Below are positions 14,727 through 29,700 of a DNA stretch of 64,000 nt, piece by piece. This DNA is from Casuarius casuarius (taxonomy: Eukaryota > Chordata > Aves > Casuariiformes > Casuariidae). The stretch covers positions 147,508 through 211,507 of the forward strand of contig PTFA01000311.1 of the NCBI GenBank assembly GCA_003342895.1, given 5' to 3'. The notes under the pieces were generated by a model, which was not told where the DNA came from, ran no database searches, and was given only the letters and a program-made list of their open reading frames with translations. The stretch's first letter is position 1. Every line of letters begins with the position of its first letter. The translations under genes and the position numbers were made by a program.

Positions 14727-17700
14727 GCCCACCCTCCTGCCCCCCTCCCCAAGACACCAGAGGAGATGATGATGTTGGAGGAAGCAGTACAGTACTTCAT
14801 TTATTCAGACAGTTTAAAATATCTAGATGGAAATAACAATTGCCTTCGTTTGTTCAGGAACAACAAAAGCCTTGACCCAATGTTTGACCCTACATGCTTT
14901 CCTTTCTCTTGTTTCTGCATCTTATAGCCAAGGAAGAGCTGTGCTGAAGCTCTGCACTGCCTACAGGCTTTCAGGAAACAGTGACATGTAGTTGCAGCTG
15001 TCCTCCCCCTTTCCACTTATTGTTTTAGGATTTGTCAGAGAACATGCTGAGATGAGGCTGCTTGTTTTCTTTATTTTTTTTTTTCCCATTTTTTTTGGTC
15101 AGGTCTGGTGCTGAATGGAAGGTGTCGCTTTATTTAGACGATGGTGGGGAAGGAAAACACAGCTTAGAGTTAACACCCTCCTGGTGTTTCTCCATAAATA
15201 TGAAATAGTGTAAGAACACCAGACACGTATGGAGTGCTCTGATTGGCTGCTGCTGATGTCATTCTGATGTCACTCTACCCAGTAGATGGAGCAGATCAGC
15301 TTTCCTTATTTGTATGTATAAATTTCATTTCATAATAGCACATTTTGGGGGCATTATTACACTTCTCAAGTGGTGGAAGACATTTAGGCCTTGTCTTCAG
15401 CCTGGCGATGTTATGCGTCACCATGCATAAATATATACATATGTGTGCTTTCTCTTTCTTTTCCTCTCACCTTTTTTTAAATGCTTGTATGTGAGCAGTT
15501 GACATTTCTCTGAATTAAATGCTACTGAAATAGGTGGGAGACCCAAGCTAGCATTTAAACCTCACACGGCATTATTGCAAGTTTAGAGAACAGGAGTGTG
15601 CATTCGGGAGGATACATAGATAAGGATGAGTGGAATGAAAAAAAGGGTAGCTTTGTAGAAAAGATCAGGTTCCAATCAATCCATCCCTCTTAAATCCAGG
15701 GCAAAGTATGAGTACTGCAGTTTTTTTCCACCCAGTGCTGGTATATTGTAAGATTATGAATGGGTTGCAGGGTTATCTTATTAGCATACTAATATTCCAT
15801 GGCACACATGTCAAATAACTCTTTCTAGTACTCTTAGGTGGAAATACTTGAAGTGGTAGTCTGCCTCTAAAAAAGGAGGGGAGGAGGAAATGGACCTCTT
15901 GAAGTTTGGGATTAGTTGGATTTTCTTACCTTCTAAGGCTGTCGCACTAAGCTAGCAGGAACGTTGCACTTTACTGAAAGCTGGGAAACATTTTTAAACA
16001 AAGTCTTTCTTCTAAGTAGTATGAATTTGCCTGTATAAATAGAAACATACTGGAAAATTTTTGTTGTAATATTTCTCTTCAATTTCTTTAGATTATAGAA
16101 AGGGAGTTTTTATTCCATCTCCCTCACTTGACTGGAAGTGACTCTTAAACTGATTTGGCAGCCCCTTGTATAGTTGTTGGAGTGGTATTTCCAAGGGCCT
16201 GAAAAATCACTACTGTCACGATGCAAGTGACCACTCAGTATTTTGAATGCTATAATTTTACAGGATACTGTTTAGGATTAGCAAAATTAAGTAAACTGAC
16301 TACTTTAGAAGCGCTTTGTTTAGTGTTAGATCTCCTCTGCCCAGATATGTCTGGATTTTAATTGGCCAGTGGTCCATAAATTTGCTGATTCAAAAGGAAA
16401 AAAAAAATCATCATTATGAAATGCAGTGGGCTCATAGGAGATATTTCTGAGTTCCAGGTTAGATCCACGCCTCTGACAGGCTGTAATTATGTGTCAGCTC
16501 AAACTAAAACTGTCTATGAAATTCTTGTACATGTTTAGATCAGATTTTTGCAGGTGGTGACTTGGACAAGGTTAGCAACCTAAATCAATATTATTGCTTA
16601 TTCCATCCGTGAGGGAAGGCACTGCTCTGCTGCGCCTTCTGCTGTTTTTTCTCCTCCTCCTGTTTGATCTTGTGAAAGCTGTTTCAGACTGAACAAGAAA
16701 GGCTATCACTCACTATCAGGCTACTTAATCCCACGCAGGTGCAGTTTGAGCAACTCTATAGGCCCTCAAGGTCGTACTGGCTGCAAAGTCGGCAAACCCT
16801 GGCTTTTGCAGATGGCCTGAGTGGGAGGAGTAATGTTCAATAACATTTCACTTCTGTAGCTTCCATGCTCCTCTTTGCCATTTCCTCCTCCTCCTTTCCC
16901 CCCTCCTCTATATTCTTTCACAAGGCTTTCATGTAGCAGCTCTGGATGCAGAAGTAAATATTGCTTTGAAACGAAGCACTTTAAAAGAGTTGTTTTTACT
17001 TTTCATGTTAAAAATATAGGCAACTGAAAGGAAATTGTGGACAAGTAGACATCTTTTCTTTCATTGATGTTGGTGGTCTACTTGAAGCCAGTTCTTATTT
17101 GCTTTCTCTCTCTCTATGCTCTGTGATTTTAAGCCTGCATATTAAAAAAAAATATATATATATATATGTCAAAAGCAGGATGTTACAACTGGCTGCTTCT
17201 CTGCTCCAAATACAGCACTCAAGATGGCTAAGTGTAGGGTTTGCCAGACCACCTCATTCCAGTACAAGTGATCCATTCGTGCCCTGTCTTACAAGCTACT
17301 GTCTTTACGTTCGAAATGTTGTTTTTGTTATAATGCCATTATGGTTCTATGAACTGTTAAACTGCCATGTCTCCTTTATCCTCCCTTAAAAACCCAGGAC
17401 ACAGCCTTCACAAGATTATTTTAGGAGAAGAGACTTAAGACAGATAATTTAGGAAGCGTTGTCAAGGGAAGCAGATGAGCTGTGATTAAAGTGAATCTGG
17501 GCACTGAATAAAAGATCTGTAAAATCCTTAAAGATCCAACTTAATGTGACCTTCTCAAAAGTTGGATGGGGTTTGGGGGGAGAATTCCTGACCTGAGTCA
17601 GCTGTGAAGATCTGCTGCTTCCCTTGTGGCTTGGGGTTGGAGCACCAAATTCCACAATTATATTGTGAACACCAGTGCTGGCCTATATTTAGGATATAGC

Positions 17701-20700
17701 ACTTTGTGGGTAAAAAGCTGCATAAGGCATATGAGCACACACTTATGAACTAAAAATACACATTGCAGCCCAATTTGTCTTTGAGTGAAGTCATACTTGG
17801 GGCTGCAATGCTTAAACAGCATTTGATTTCCCCTGCCCTGCCTTCCCTCTCTGAGCTCCCGCCCCCCCGACTTTCCTTCTACAGTGAAAAACTGCAGACT
17901 CATATTTTTGGTATGTGACTGTCACCACACCAGGCCACATGCAACTGGTACATCAGCCTAGGAAGAATGCATGTGAATTTCTCTATGGCAGGGGAAGGAG
18001 AGGGTTTTGTTATATATATTTTAATCCAAAGATGCTTTTTTCCTTCTCCAAACTCCATGAGTAGCTATACTGTAAAAAATGCACTGTAGTATAGCACTGT
18101 CCTTAGCTGTATGTGTTACCGGGGTGGAGGAGGCAGTGCTTGCTGGTTTTTATTTGTCAGCCGAGGAACATCTGAAAAGTAAAACTAAAAGCAGTCCTAG
18201 TATCTTTCTTCTGAAGAGGAAGATTGTCTGCCTCAATAGGGCTATTGCTGGTGGTCTTGGGAACTGTGTAAAATTTAATGGAAGCATTTAAACTAGTCCC
18301 TCAGCAAGGGCAGTGTTTACTGCCTAAAATCTGAGCCCAGAGCAGTGAACAAATGTCCCATTTCTTCCCGAAGGATGCATGGGCTGCTTTCCAGTAGTGT
18401 GTAGTGTGTGTAAGAGGAGCTTGGGATCAGTATCCAGGAAGGGGAACTCGACTGTGCTAGCTAGGGCTATTTGTCAGCTGGTCCAGTGACTTAGGTTAGG
18501 TAGAAAAACGTTAATGGCTGTAACTACCTCTGGGGCTTTCCTTTCTGAATGTCCCAGCTTTGAAATTAGAGGAAAATAAAAATGGGTTGAGAGAGAAGAG
18601 GAAGGGTGATCCTGAGATAAGGCAATGCATCTGCTCTGTGGGAGACGGAAAGTCCCATGTGGCACCTCGTATTGGGCAATGCCAGCCTCTCCGTGGCCTG
18701 GCCACGTTGTGGGGTCGGCAGTGCTGCCACCCTGAGCGCCCGGAGGTGGTCGGAGCCTGCGGTCATGGAGGGAAGGCAGAAACCTGCCAGGCCTAGATGG
18801 ATAGGAAAGACTTAAATCTATCCAGTTAACAGTGAAGTATTGTACATTTTTTTTGAAGTTACATCATGACTATGTGTTACATACCTTGAATCTTAACTAT
18901 AAAAATACTGTTGGATGCTGTTACCTTATTATTCCAGCTACCATCATCCTTCAGGGATGTTTCCTTCAAGAGGACCAAAAGCAATCTCTTACGTGCAGAA
19001 CACTCAGAGGATATTAAACTAGCTCTCATTTCTTTTTCGTGCTTCAAAGCATCCTTGCCTAGATTCAGATGGGAATAATGGAGTCATAATTCCTCTCAAT
19101 TTGAAAATGTTAGAATTGAAAAAGATATTCTGTTTGTTGATGTTCTTCATTCTTTCAGAGGTGCCGCCAGCAGCTTCTCTCCAACTTGATCTTTCTTCAA
19201 GAGAAAACTGCAAATTAAACATATGTGGGCTTTCCAAAATGAAGCTAGATTAAAGCAAGAAGGTGTGTTCATGTTCTCTATCTCCCTTTCTTCTTCATCC
19301 TTAAAGCAGAATGGTCTGCCCGTTCTTTGAAACATTTGTTCCAGTGACAAGGATGAAATTATATAACTTATCTAGTACTCATGTAAATGCATTCAGCAAC
19401 AAATTTTGGAAAGTGGACTTCTGCCCTCTCAGTCTCCATTGTCCTATGCTTTTTTTTCCCTCCCTCCCTCAAAACCAGGGATGCTCTTTCAACTTTACAA
19501 TGCTTAAAAACAGCAGGGGCAAATAGCTTCCATTTTTCACTAAAAATATCACATATTGATGACATTGATAAATTTCCAAAAGCTTCTTCCTGGAGAGGAA
19601 GGAAAAAATGCCACTAAAAATCATGGGAAAATAAGGGAAAAAGGACTTGAAATGGAATGCATGGAATTTCTGAGGCTAGAACAGAAGTTCCCAGGCAGTC
19701 CCCTTGCATGTAGGTTACGGATGGCGTTGGCAGGCACATTTGCTCCTTTCTTTGCAGGGATGTGGGTACAGACCTCACACCTGTCTAGCCCTGGGAGTGG
19801 GTGCATGTAGCCCCTGTACCTGTGTATTGAGACAGCAGCTCCTGGCTCTTTTGGAGAACAGGAGTCAGGTGGGGCTATTGACTTCTGTATGCATTTGAAA
19901 TAGGTTGCATGCCATATTTTGGAAATTCCTTGGTTAGAAGAAAGCAGAGAAGAAAGAAAATATTTAGACTCTGAACTTGCATTTAATTTTTCTGTAGGTG
20001 TCTGATGCTTTTTCCCTGCATTTAAATTTGTTGTTACTCTGCAGAAGTTTTCCCTCTATCTTTTCCTGCTTTTAAGACTAACTTCAGGTAACAGCGCTGG
20101 TGCTCCAGGGATCTGGCATTGTTGTTTCCAGCTCATCGCTTACTGCAGTGCCAGGTTATCCTCAGGTACCCCATCTCGTTTGTTTGAATTCCACTGTATT
20201 CTTTTCTTTCCTGGATTCATATTCACAGCGAGATGAAAATTGCCTGCCCCAGTCAATTTTTGGCAGTTGGTCATCTTATTTAAAGTGCTTCCACATTTCT
20301 GGATGAGATGCCATTTTTCAGGTTGTAAATTGTGGGTAAGTAATTCCAGAATACCTGTTTTGGAGAAATGTGTATCACCATGTACAAATATAAACCTATC
20401 CCAACTATTAATTTTGAGTTGCAACATAAGGTTTTGCTAAGAAAAAACATCCCAGTTTCAAAGGCTGTTTAGTCACTGTGAGTCAACTTGCAGAATCATG
20501 TGCTATATGTTACATAAATACTTTTAAGCCTTCAATAGTACTAAAGGGACTAAAATGTATTTTAAAATTGAATTTAAATTTAAATTTTGGAAACTTCTCA
20601 GAGATCAAAAGCAAGGGAAAATCAATGTTCAGTTCATTTGTGAACTGAGTTGCCAAAGGAATTTGAAATCCAATGCCATCTGTGTTGCTAGATCCTGCCT

Positions 20701-23700
20701 TAAAACAACATCAAAAGACTGTTGTCATTCTTGAATCACTACTTGATATATTTTTAGTTGCCACAGAACAATCCATTCTTGACTCCTTATTTCTGTATTT
20801 CCTGGGAAAGTTCTCATCCAAGACAAAGGGGAATGTTGCACACAGAATAAAACTATGCTGGGATGCAACAGACCTTTGAGTCTTTGACCATAGTATTTTT
20901 GGAGATGTGATCTTATATCAAAGAGAAAATTAATTATGTAGTGTTATTTTTCCTAACACCTGGATCTCATGCTGTTGCTGCTTCTGCTGCTGGCTAGCTG
21001 TTGTTTTTCATAAATCACTCTAGGAAAAAAACTAAATCCTGTGAAATGATGGAAAAAAGAAGTCATGGCTATGAAGGAGGAAAGCAACATCTAAATATTT
21101 AAATACCACCCAACAAGTTCAGAATCTTCAGGAATTTCCATTTTCCTTGGCTTGTTTCCTTGGCTTACAGCTTGGAAAAGAAACCTGCCTAGATATCTAG
21201 GGTTTAAAAATAATAATCTCAGCCTATGTTCTGGATATTTAAAAAACTAATAAATGAATGAAACCCGAAATGTCTCCAATCATGTGCTTTATGGTTCTAT
21301 CTCAGACTTTAATGAAGGCCTCTTATGCACTCCAGGGACTTTCACTGATGCATACAAATGAGGCCATTCAGAGAGATCTGTGATAGGGATATTTTCTTTC
21401 TAGTATATTTTGATCATGGCAGCTCTCATTTTTACATTTGGTTTGCACAGGTAAATTTACAACTGGTGAAGCTATTGTTTGTAGCACCATTTTTAAGCAA
21501 TGATGTGGGGGATTGAAAAGGGCAGGAGGGTTTGTAACTCCTACAAAAACAGATACCTCTTTCAGCCAAATTCATGAGATGTGTAATAAGCTGCAGCACC
21601 ATTTTGTGTATTTTTTTTTCCACATCAGAGACCACACAGTTTGAGAGCAGGAGTCCTGTCAGCTTTTGCACTGATAATAACCAGTATTTATTTAAAAAAA
21701 AAAAAAAAAACAAAAAAAACCCTATATGCTATGCTATTTGCTTTCTGTAAGCAGTGATGAATTAAGGTCTAAGAAAGTAACAAAATAAAACTTGTAATGC
21801 CAAATGTTTCTTTTTCCGCCTAGATTTTTAAGGGAATGTTATTTATTAATTTATTTACTGATATATTAGTGATGACTCTAACATTTTTACATAAATGCTG
21901 ACTGGAGGTTTAGTTATTAATAACTTTTCAAGGCATGTGAATGCAGACATCAGGAACTGCAATAGTTTTCATTGGAGATTCCTCTATCTTTTTCCTTTCT
22001 GTGTCAGTTTTGGTAATGAAATATATTTTGATGTTGATCGCCACCAAACAGTGTAAAGGGCAATCCGTGGTTTACCAAGGGCACTGTTGGACCTGGAAGA
22101 GTACCACCATAAATTCACTGATTTCTTTAAGTGAGTTAAGAGTAATCCTCACTTGTATATGTAGAGAAAATGCTCTCAAATTTCTTCTGTAGTGGAGCAT
22201 GGGAGCTTTTTTATAATTTGTTATGCTCGAGAGTGAGGAGGGAATGTTATGATTGTCACTCCCTGCTGCTAGAATAAGCACCTGGATTTATCAAAGCATT
22301 TGTTCTAATCAGTGGGAGATGTTTATCTATGTAAAAAGTTCTCTTGCTTAATATATTGTCAATGAGTTATGTATCTCCACCTTGTGTATAGGTACACTGT
22401 TCTTTTCCACTGCCTGAGATGATTGCCCTGGGCTTCACCCCCGGATTCCTGTGTAGGGATTATTTTGTGGTCACATGAGAGGCAATTCAGAAAAAAAAGT
22501 TTGGTTTTATTCTTTGTGAACTGACTTCTTTCTTTTCTGTCTTCATGTTGCATTAAATGTGTAACCTTATGTTAAATTGGTATAAAACAGCATCCCTTCA
22601 TCCTCCCAATCCATTTTGTACTGACGGATGATATTCCATGAACTTAGCTTTGTAGAAGTGGTGAGCTAAGGGAGTTACTTGCATACATTAGACTATTTTG
22701 AGCAAGGCTAATATAAGATAGTATGAAACATGATTAAGCTATAGTAAGGTAACTGCCATCTTGATAAATCACGTTAGGTGAGATCAGCCTTCTCTTCCCC
22801 AGGCTGAACAGTCTCAGCTCTCTCAGCCTCTGCTTGTATCACAGATGCTGTCCCTGCATCATCTTTGTGGCCCTTCACTGGGCCCACTCCAGTTAGGTCC
22901 CTGTCTCTCCTGTACTGAGAAGCCCAGCACTGGACCCAGCACCTCCAGTGTGTCTCACCAGGGCTGAGCAGAGGGGAAGGATCACCTCCTTCCACCTGCT
23001 GGCAGTGCTCTGTCTAATGCAGCCCAGAAGGCTGGTTCATGGTCAGCCAGGATGCCCAGGGCTTTTTCTGACAGCTGGTTGGCCCCAGCTTGTCCTAGTA
23101 GCAGGGGGTTATTCTGCCCCAGGCACAGGACCTCACATCTCCCTTTGAACTTCTTGAGGTTCCTATCAGCCCCTTTCTCCAGCCTGTCAAGGTCCCTCTG
23201 AGTGATGGCACACCTTTTGGTGTATCAGCCGCCACTCCTGATTTTGTATTGTATGCAGACATGCTGTGAGGGTATCCTATCACCTCAGTCATTAATGAAG
23301 ATGTTAAACAGTACTTGCCCCAGTATCAACTGCTGAGGTATACCACTAGTGACTGGCCTCCAGCTCATGTCTCTGATCATGTGCCTTTGAGCCTAGCAGT
23401 TCAACCAATTTTCAGTCCACCTCACTGTCCACTTACCTAGTCCATATTTCATCAGTTTGTTGATGAGGAAGTTACAGGAAACTTTGTCAAAAGCCTTACT
23501 TAATGTCAAGACAAACAACATCCACTGCTCTCCTCTCATTTACCAAGCCAGTTGTTTTATCATAGAAGGCTATCAGGTTGGTCAGGCACAATTTTCCCCT
23601 TCATAAATTCATGCTGACCACTCCCCATCACCACCTTGTCCTTTATGTGCCTGGAAATGGTTTCAAGGTTTACATGCTCCATCACCTTCCCTCAGATTGA

Positions 23701-26700
23701 GATGAGGCTGACCAGGCTGTAGTTTCCCGGATCTTCCTTCTTGCCCTTCTGGAAGATAGGAGTGCAATTTGCTTTCTTCCAGTCCTCAGGAACCTCCCAT
23801 GATCACCATGACCTTTTAAAGATAGTTGAGAGGTGTCTTGTGATGATGTTGGCCAGCTCTTTCAAGACTCATGGGTGTATGTCCAGTTTGTTTAAATGTT
23901 CCCTAACCTGATTCTCTTCCACCAAGGGTAAGTTGTCTTTGCTCCAGACTTTTCCACAGGTCTCAGACGCCTGGGATTTCTGAAGGCAGATCTTACCAGA
24001 AAAGTACCTTGGCCTTTTCAATGTCCTTTGTCACCAGGCCATTGCTCCATTCAACAGTGGGTCCACATTTTCCCTTGTTTTCCTTTCGCTTCAGATATTT
24101 GTAGAAGCCGTTCTTGTTTCCTTTGCCTCCCTTATCAGTTTCAACTCCAGGTGGCCTTTGGCTTTCCTAGCCCCAGTGATAAGTAGAGTATGGAAAAGAA
24201 TTAGATACTGCAAGCTGATATTTTCCCAGAGATGTCAGTGGGCAAAAGAATCCTGAAAGCTTCCGGACAGCACCTGAGATTCACGGACAGACACACACAC
24301 ATATGGGATACAGTAAATTCTCAAAGGGAAAACTGGGAACGAGGTCATCTGAAAAGGTTTGTAAGAAAGAGGAAAGTGTCTATGGGTCTGTCTGTTGGTG
24401 CAAGTTAAAATTTCAGTTCTTCTTTCTTTCCTTAAATATGTACTATGATTAAACCATAAGACTTGAAGGCAACATATCTGGAAAAAAAAAATCAGAATGT
24501 GATCTGTGGTTTATATTGGGCTGGGGAGCTCAATATACGTAGGACTTGGACAGATGAAAGATGAGATGAGAATCTTACTTGGATCTCATGACATGCTTTG
24601 GCAGGAAGGGGAAGCAGAAGGACACTTTTCCAAGGGGTAGGAAACGCACAGAGTCCTTAAGGAATGCATCATGCATTTCAGACAAGGCAAGCAGCTTTTC
24701 TGACCGCGTGAACATACCAAAATCATAACAGGACAGAGCTACAAGGCACATACCATAGACCTCAGAGAGGTGTAGTGCAGGGGATCTCTTTGAGTAGTTA
24801 ACAAATGAGATGACGGGAGCCGCTGCAAGATGCCTGCTATGCCTTGCAGGATACTCCTGGGTTGGGCAAATGTGGATGCCATGCTGCTCTAGTGAGATTC
24901 GACCATTTTTGTTTTTGTGTTTTCACACTGGAGAGACTAAAGACTTTATTTGCTTTTAGCATGTGGTCTGAAGGGCAGCATGATGTAGGCAGCATGGGAT
25001 CACGGAAAATAGGGTGAGATGTTTATCGCTGTGCCGGAGCTGGTGGAATCAGCTGTCCCTGTGCCATTCCTGACAGATGTTCCTCTATCTTGTTCTTAAA
25101 CAAAACAAAAACAAAAAACAAAACAAAAAAAAACAAACCCCCCCCCCACAACCTCTACTAACAGTAATTTAGCAGTCATCTTAAGCAATTTATTTTAAAG
25201 CCTAACTATCCTTAACAAAAGAGAGATTTTTCTCATGTTTAATGTGAAAGCTTCTTGTCATAGGGCTACAGTATGGCCCTGAGTGTGTGTTTGTATGTGT
25301 TTTCTGGCCTGGGACACCTCTGCTCACATTAAATTTATAGTCTACTGGGGAGATGCTGCATGATGCTGTACTCTAAAATGTTTTCTGGGGACAGGCTCTT
25401 TTTTGGTATGTGTTGTATGCATGCTCTTATGTTCACCTGGGGATTTCTTCTGCTTTGCTATTTGTCTTTCAGCTTTCCTTCATGTGCATAATAAGGGATC
25501 GCTATTTACTTGGAGATTTCTCAAGCCCATTTAATAAAGGCGAGAGTTAATTTACATACTTGTTGAACTTTTCCAAACAGACTATGGCGCCTCCTAAACT
25601 GATCAGTGGAAAACAGGTTAGAACATGCCCCAGTTCTGTTTTGGTCCGTACGTGTTGGATTTCTTTTCCGTGGAAGCCAGACCAGATGGGCCTAAGGTTG
25701 TGGAGCTGATGTGTGCTTAAGGCTTGGCTAGATGGAGGGTTGGACTGCAGCTGTGATGTGCATGCAGACCCTGAAGGTCAAATTGTTCTTGGTTTGCTAG
25801 CTTAGAGGTTCTCTATCTGCACTTGTTCCCCTTGTTTTTCTGGGCATTAGGGAACTAGGAGATGGTGCTAAAATGCTTTTATAAATACAGGCTCTGGACC
25901 TTGTTGTTTATTGTGGAATGAAAACGACACTGCTGTTATATAGAAAAGTGTAATGTGTTACCATTTCGCTCTGGAGGCTGAATTAGATCTTTGGAATTAC
26001 ACCAGCCTGATAAGCAGAGGCAGTGTGTCATGGAGATAGAAGTTTTTCCAGGAGTTTCTCCCTCTCGGAGGGAAGAAAGGACTTGAAACACCAAACTAAT
26101 GTTTTCATGAGGTGTTGTGTGAATGCTTTTGGCTTTTGAATATTCTTTTCTTACCAAGAAAAAGAGCCTATAATGCTTTTCACATAACAGATACTTAAAA
26201 AATTGGTTTTGTCAGAAACCCAATAGCCTGTTGTAAAACACTTCAAAAGGGATGATGTTTTAAGAGTCTGCATTGGATTCTACTCCAAAGAAGCATATGT
26301 AGGGTACTTCAGCCATGTGCCACAGTTTTTATTGTAAGCAGGTACGCCCAGTGAATTGGTTATTAAAGTGTATGGTATTGATTTCTATCTAGTCATTACA
26401 TAAGAGATTTCTTATGTAGTTATTAGGCTTCATTACCTGGGTTTTAAATAGATGTGTAGGGCATTTGGATCAGTTGTCACCATCTAAGAACAGCTCTAAA
26501 AATGAAGACAAGCAATTTGTGCTTAACGTAGTATAAAAAAGGGGTAGCTAGTAGGAGGAATTGGCAGGAAGGAACAGGGGAATAGGCTTGAGGGCAGTAA
26601 TCCAGGAAGATGATTTTTGCATTTGCATTTTGAATGAATTTCAGAGGGCAAGATTGCTCCCGTCATGGCCAGAAGGAAGGAGATTATCTCGCATCTTAGT

Positions 26701-29700
26701 AACAGTAATGAGGGCCCGGATGAATGTTTTTCTTTTATGGGTAGAAAGGGAAGGCAGGGTGCTAAAGATACTGAAGCTGACAAAAATTTGAGCCAGTCCT
26801 GGATGTATGGAATTGGGCAGAGGACAGAGCCAAACATGATGCCCCGAGGTCATGAGAAGTGCAATGGTGAATAAAAGAGGAGAAGAGGTTGAGTGGCAGC
26901 TACATGTTTCCTCCTTGTCAGAGTGAGTTTCTGTTGACCTGCAAGAAGTTTTTTTGGGGATTCAGCGATCGAATGTCCCTAACTTGATATTGCTTGTATT
27001 ATGTTTTTGTCCAAATTTTATAATATGGTTACAGACTCAGAGCTGTGTCTTGCAGGTGCCAAAGCTATGCCTCATGGTAGCGTAGCTCACTCTATTTCTC
27101 TGTTAATTAGGAAGCTAATCAGACTACACCTTCTCTGAAGCGTTGTTTCCTTCTCCATGAAGGGAAGTAGGATGGGTAGGGGATCTAGCAGTGGAAGCAG
27201 GCTGTGAAAAAAGGATGGTGTGTAACTTTCCAGAAGGACAAAGGCGTGATTTCTAAATCAAAATATTTAGGGTTCTGATTAAAATACTGGGTTCTATGGT
27301 GTTTAAAAGAAAAACTGAAAACTGTCATAGAAGGCCAAGATATGCTTTGTGAAGAGCACTGCTTACAAAGAAGCTCATTCTTCTCTTAAAAGAAAAAAAA
27401 AGTCAAAAGTCTTTTTCCACCCATCCTATTTTAATCTCTATTTCCTGTTTGTTTTCATCATTTGTAGACTGGGAAGGAAACTACTGTGTCTTATGGATTT
27501 TCCACGCTACCGTTTCTATTTCCGCTATATGAAATTAGCTTTTAAACGAGTGCAACAAAAGACCTTTCTTTGCAATGTTTTTGGTTGGCTGCATGAAACA
27601 TAGACCCAACAGACAAAACTAAAATCAGAATAGTCAGTTTTCTTATGTTGTTCATGACAAGTAAGAAAGGGAATAGAAACTGTATTATAGAAGGCTTCTT
27701 TACTATGTTGCAATTATGGTAAGTTCTGGGAAAACACATAATAAAGATGATGTCTCTGGAGCGTTTCTACTAAAGTCGGTTCTTGATTTGGACAGGACAC
27801 TTAAAGTGATTTAGCTTTAAACCTTGATATATATCTACAGTATTAAAAATCTTTGCTGAAATTCCTTGGTTTATTAAAAGGAAATATTCTCAAGTTATAA
27901 AGTTAATCATTTTACCTGTTGGCTTACTCTTACCCTGTCAGGCAGCTTGGATTAAGAAATTCAACTGGTTCTGCTTTATGGCTTTTTTTCCTGCTCCTGC
28001 AGAACAGTGCTCTTTTGTTTAGGCTCTTAGCACTTCAGGTGAAAGACTCAAATTCCTGCAAACCTGTATTTTCACTTACTGAAATGGTTTGTGAAAATAT
28101 TACTTTTCACAGTGAGATTTTATAATTACAGTGTATTTGCTTTCTCTGTGTTTTTTTTTTTTTTTTCTTTCCACTTTCTCAAATTGCTCATTTATTTTGT
28201 ACGGGAAGAGTTCTTTTACAAGGATATTTTCAGTGATAGATGCGTTGGTTTTTTGGGGTGTCTTTTTTGGTATGGTAACAAGTCTTTGATCACCTTGACT
28301 ATGTGAAGAGCAGCTACAGCAGCACATATGTACAGATTTCAGCCCTGGGCTATAACAGGCCTTCTGTATTTTTTCTGGTTTTGGGCCTAGTTAGGGCCTT
28401 TGGACTAGTAGAAAATCTGGATGCTATCTAGACTCTCATTCTCTCTGTTCAGACATAGTCTGGAAGGCTGGGAATCCTGTATTGCTCCTAAATCCTCAGG
28501 GAGTGTCTTTTTTTTTTTTTTTAACTGTGCTGTGGGAGGAACCCCAGGTTCTCTCAGGATTCTGAAAACACACAGTCTGCCTTTGCCAAATCTTTTGAGG
28601 TTGTTGCCTTTTTTTTTTCCCTTGAGGAAGGACATGAAAATCACTGCATAATGGGCTTGGTTCAAACATATGTGGAAGATGTGACTTGAATAAACCCTGG
28701 AACTAACCTCGCGTGAAGCCTGCTTGCTTATTTAGAAGGTAGAAAAGAATTAATAAAATAAGCTGATTTTAGTAAAGTTTTCTAGTTAGTTTAAAATGTT
28801 TCTTCATTCCTGAGGTGCTATTGAATAATTGTAGAGGATCATCCTGAAAACCTTTGCATTTTCTCCTCCAGAAATACAAAATCACAAATAAAAAGGACAG
28901 TGAAGACCACAGAGAAACAGAGTTCATGTAAGCAATTTGATAGTTTTGAAAAAAAATTTCAAACAAAAACAGTATTCACCTTTTTCTGGATGTTTGTATT
29001 GCATTCAGGGTTGCTGTAGATCCAGTTGCGTTGCATTTGTGTGTTGACTGATTCTGCGTCACAAGGAAGATATGCTAAATACCTTTTCCTTACTTGACAC
29101 AGTGCAGCTGAGAACTTCCCTGAGAAAATAAGTGTGTCCCTTTTCCCTGAAAAAGTCAATATTTGTCACTTACATAGGGAGATACTGTTATCCCAAACAT
29201 TTTCAACCAGATCCACTTTCTCTAGAAGGCTGAGCAGCAGGGGCAAAGTGCTTGGAATGAAGAAGCATGAGACTATGAAGACTCTGCCCTGCCCCGCCCC
29301 GCCCCGCCCCACCACCATAGAATAATGAATGTGTATTAGCTGCTTGGTTGCAAAAACACTGGGCATACCGAGCACTTTAAGTTTTACTGCAGGGTAAATT
29401 AAGTGAGGTCAGCAGTGGGCAAGCTGTGGACTGTAGTGTAGACTTCATCTTATTGCCCTGTAAGCCTTGTATTTACTTGGATTTTTGCGGTGGATTTTTA
29501 CCTAATGCCCCCTTGTTATATTCTAAATAACAGAAAACTAATTTCTTTCACTGATAACAAAGCCAGGGAGTTCCTGACTTGACCCTAATTGAATGTTTGT
29601 GGTTTTTTTCCTTCTTCCAGTTTGTGGCATGGAGGTGATCAGAGCTTGGGACTGTGGTCTTGTGACGGACTGTACAGTGATGTTTCCTCTTACCCACATG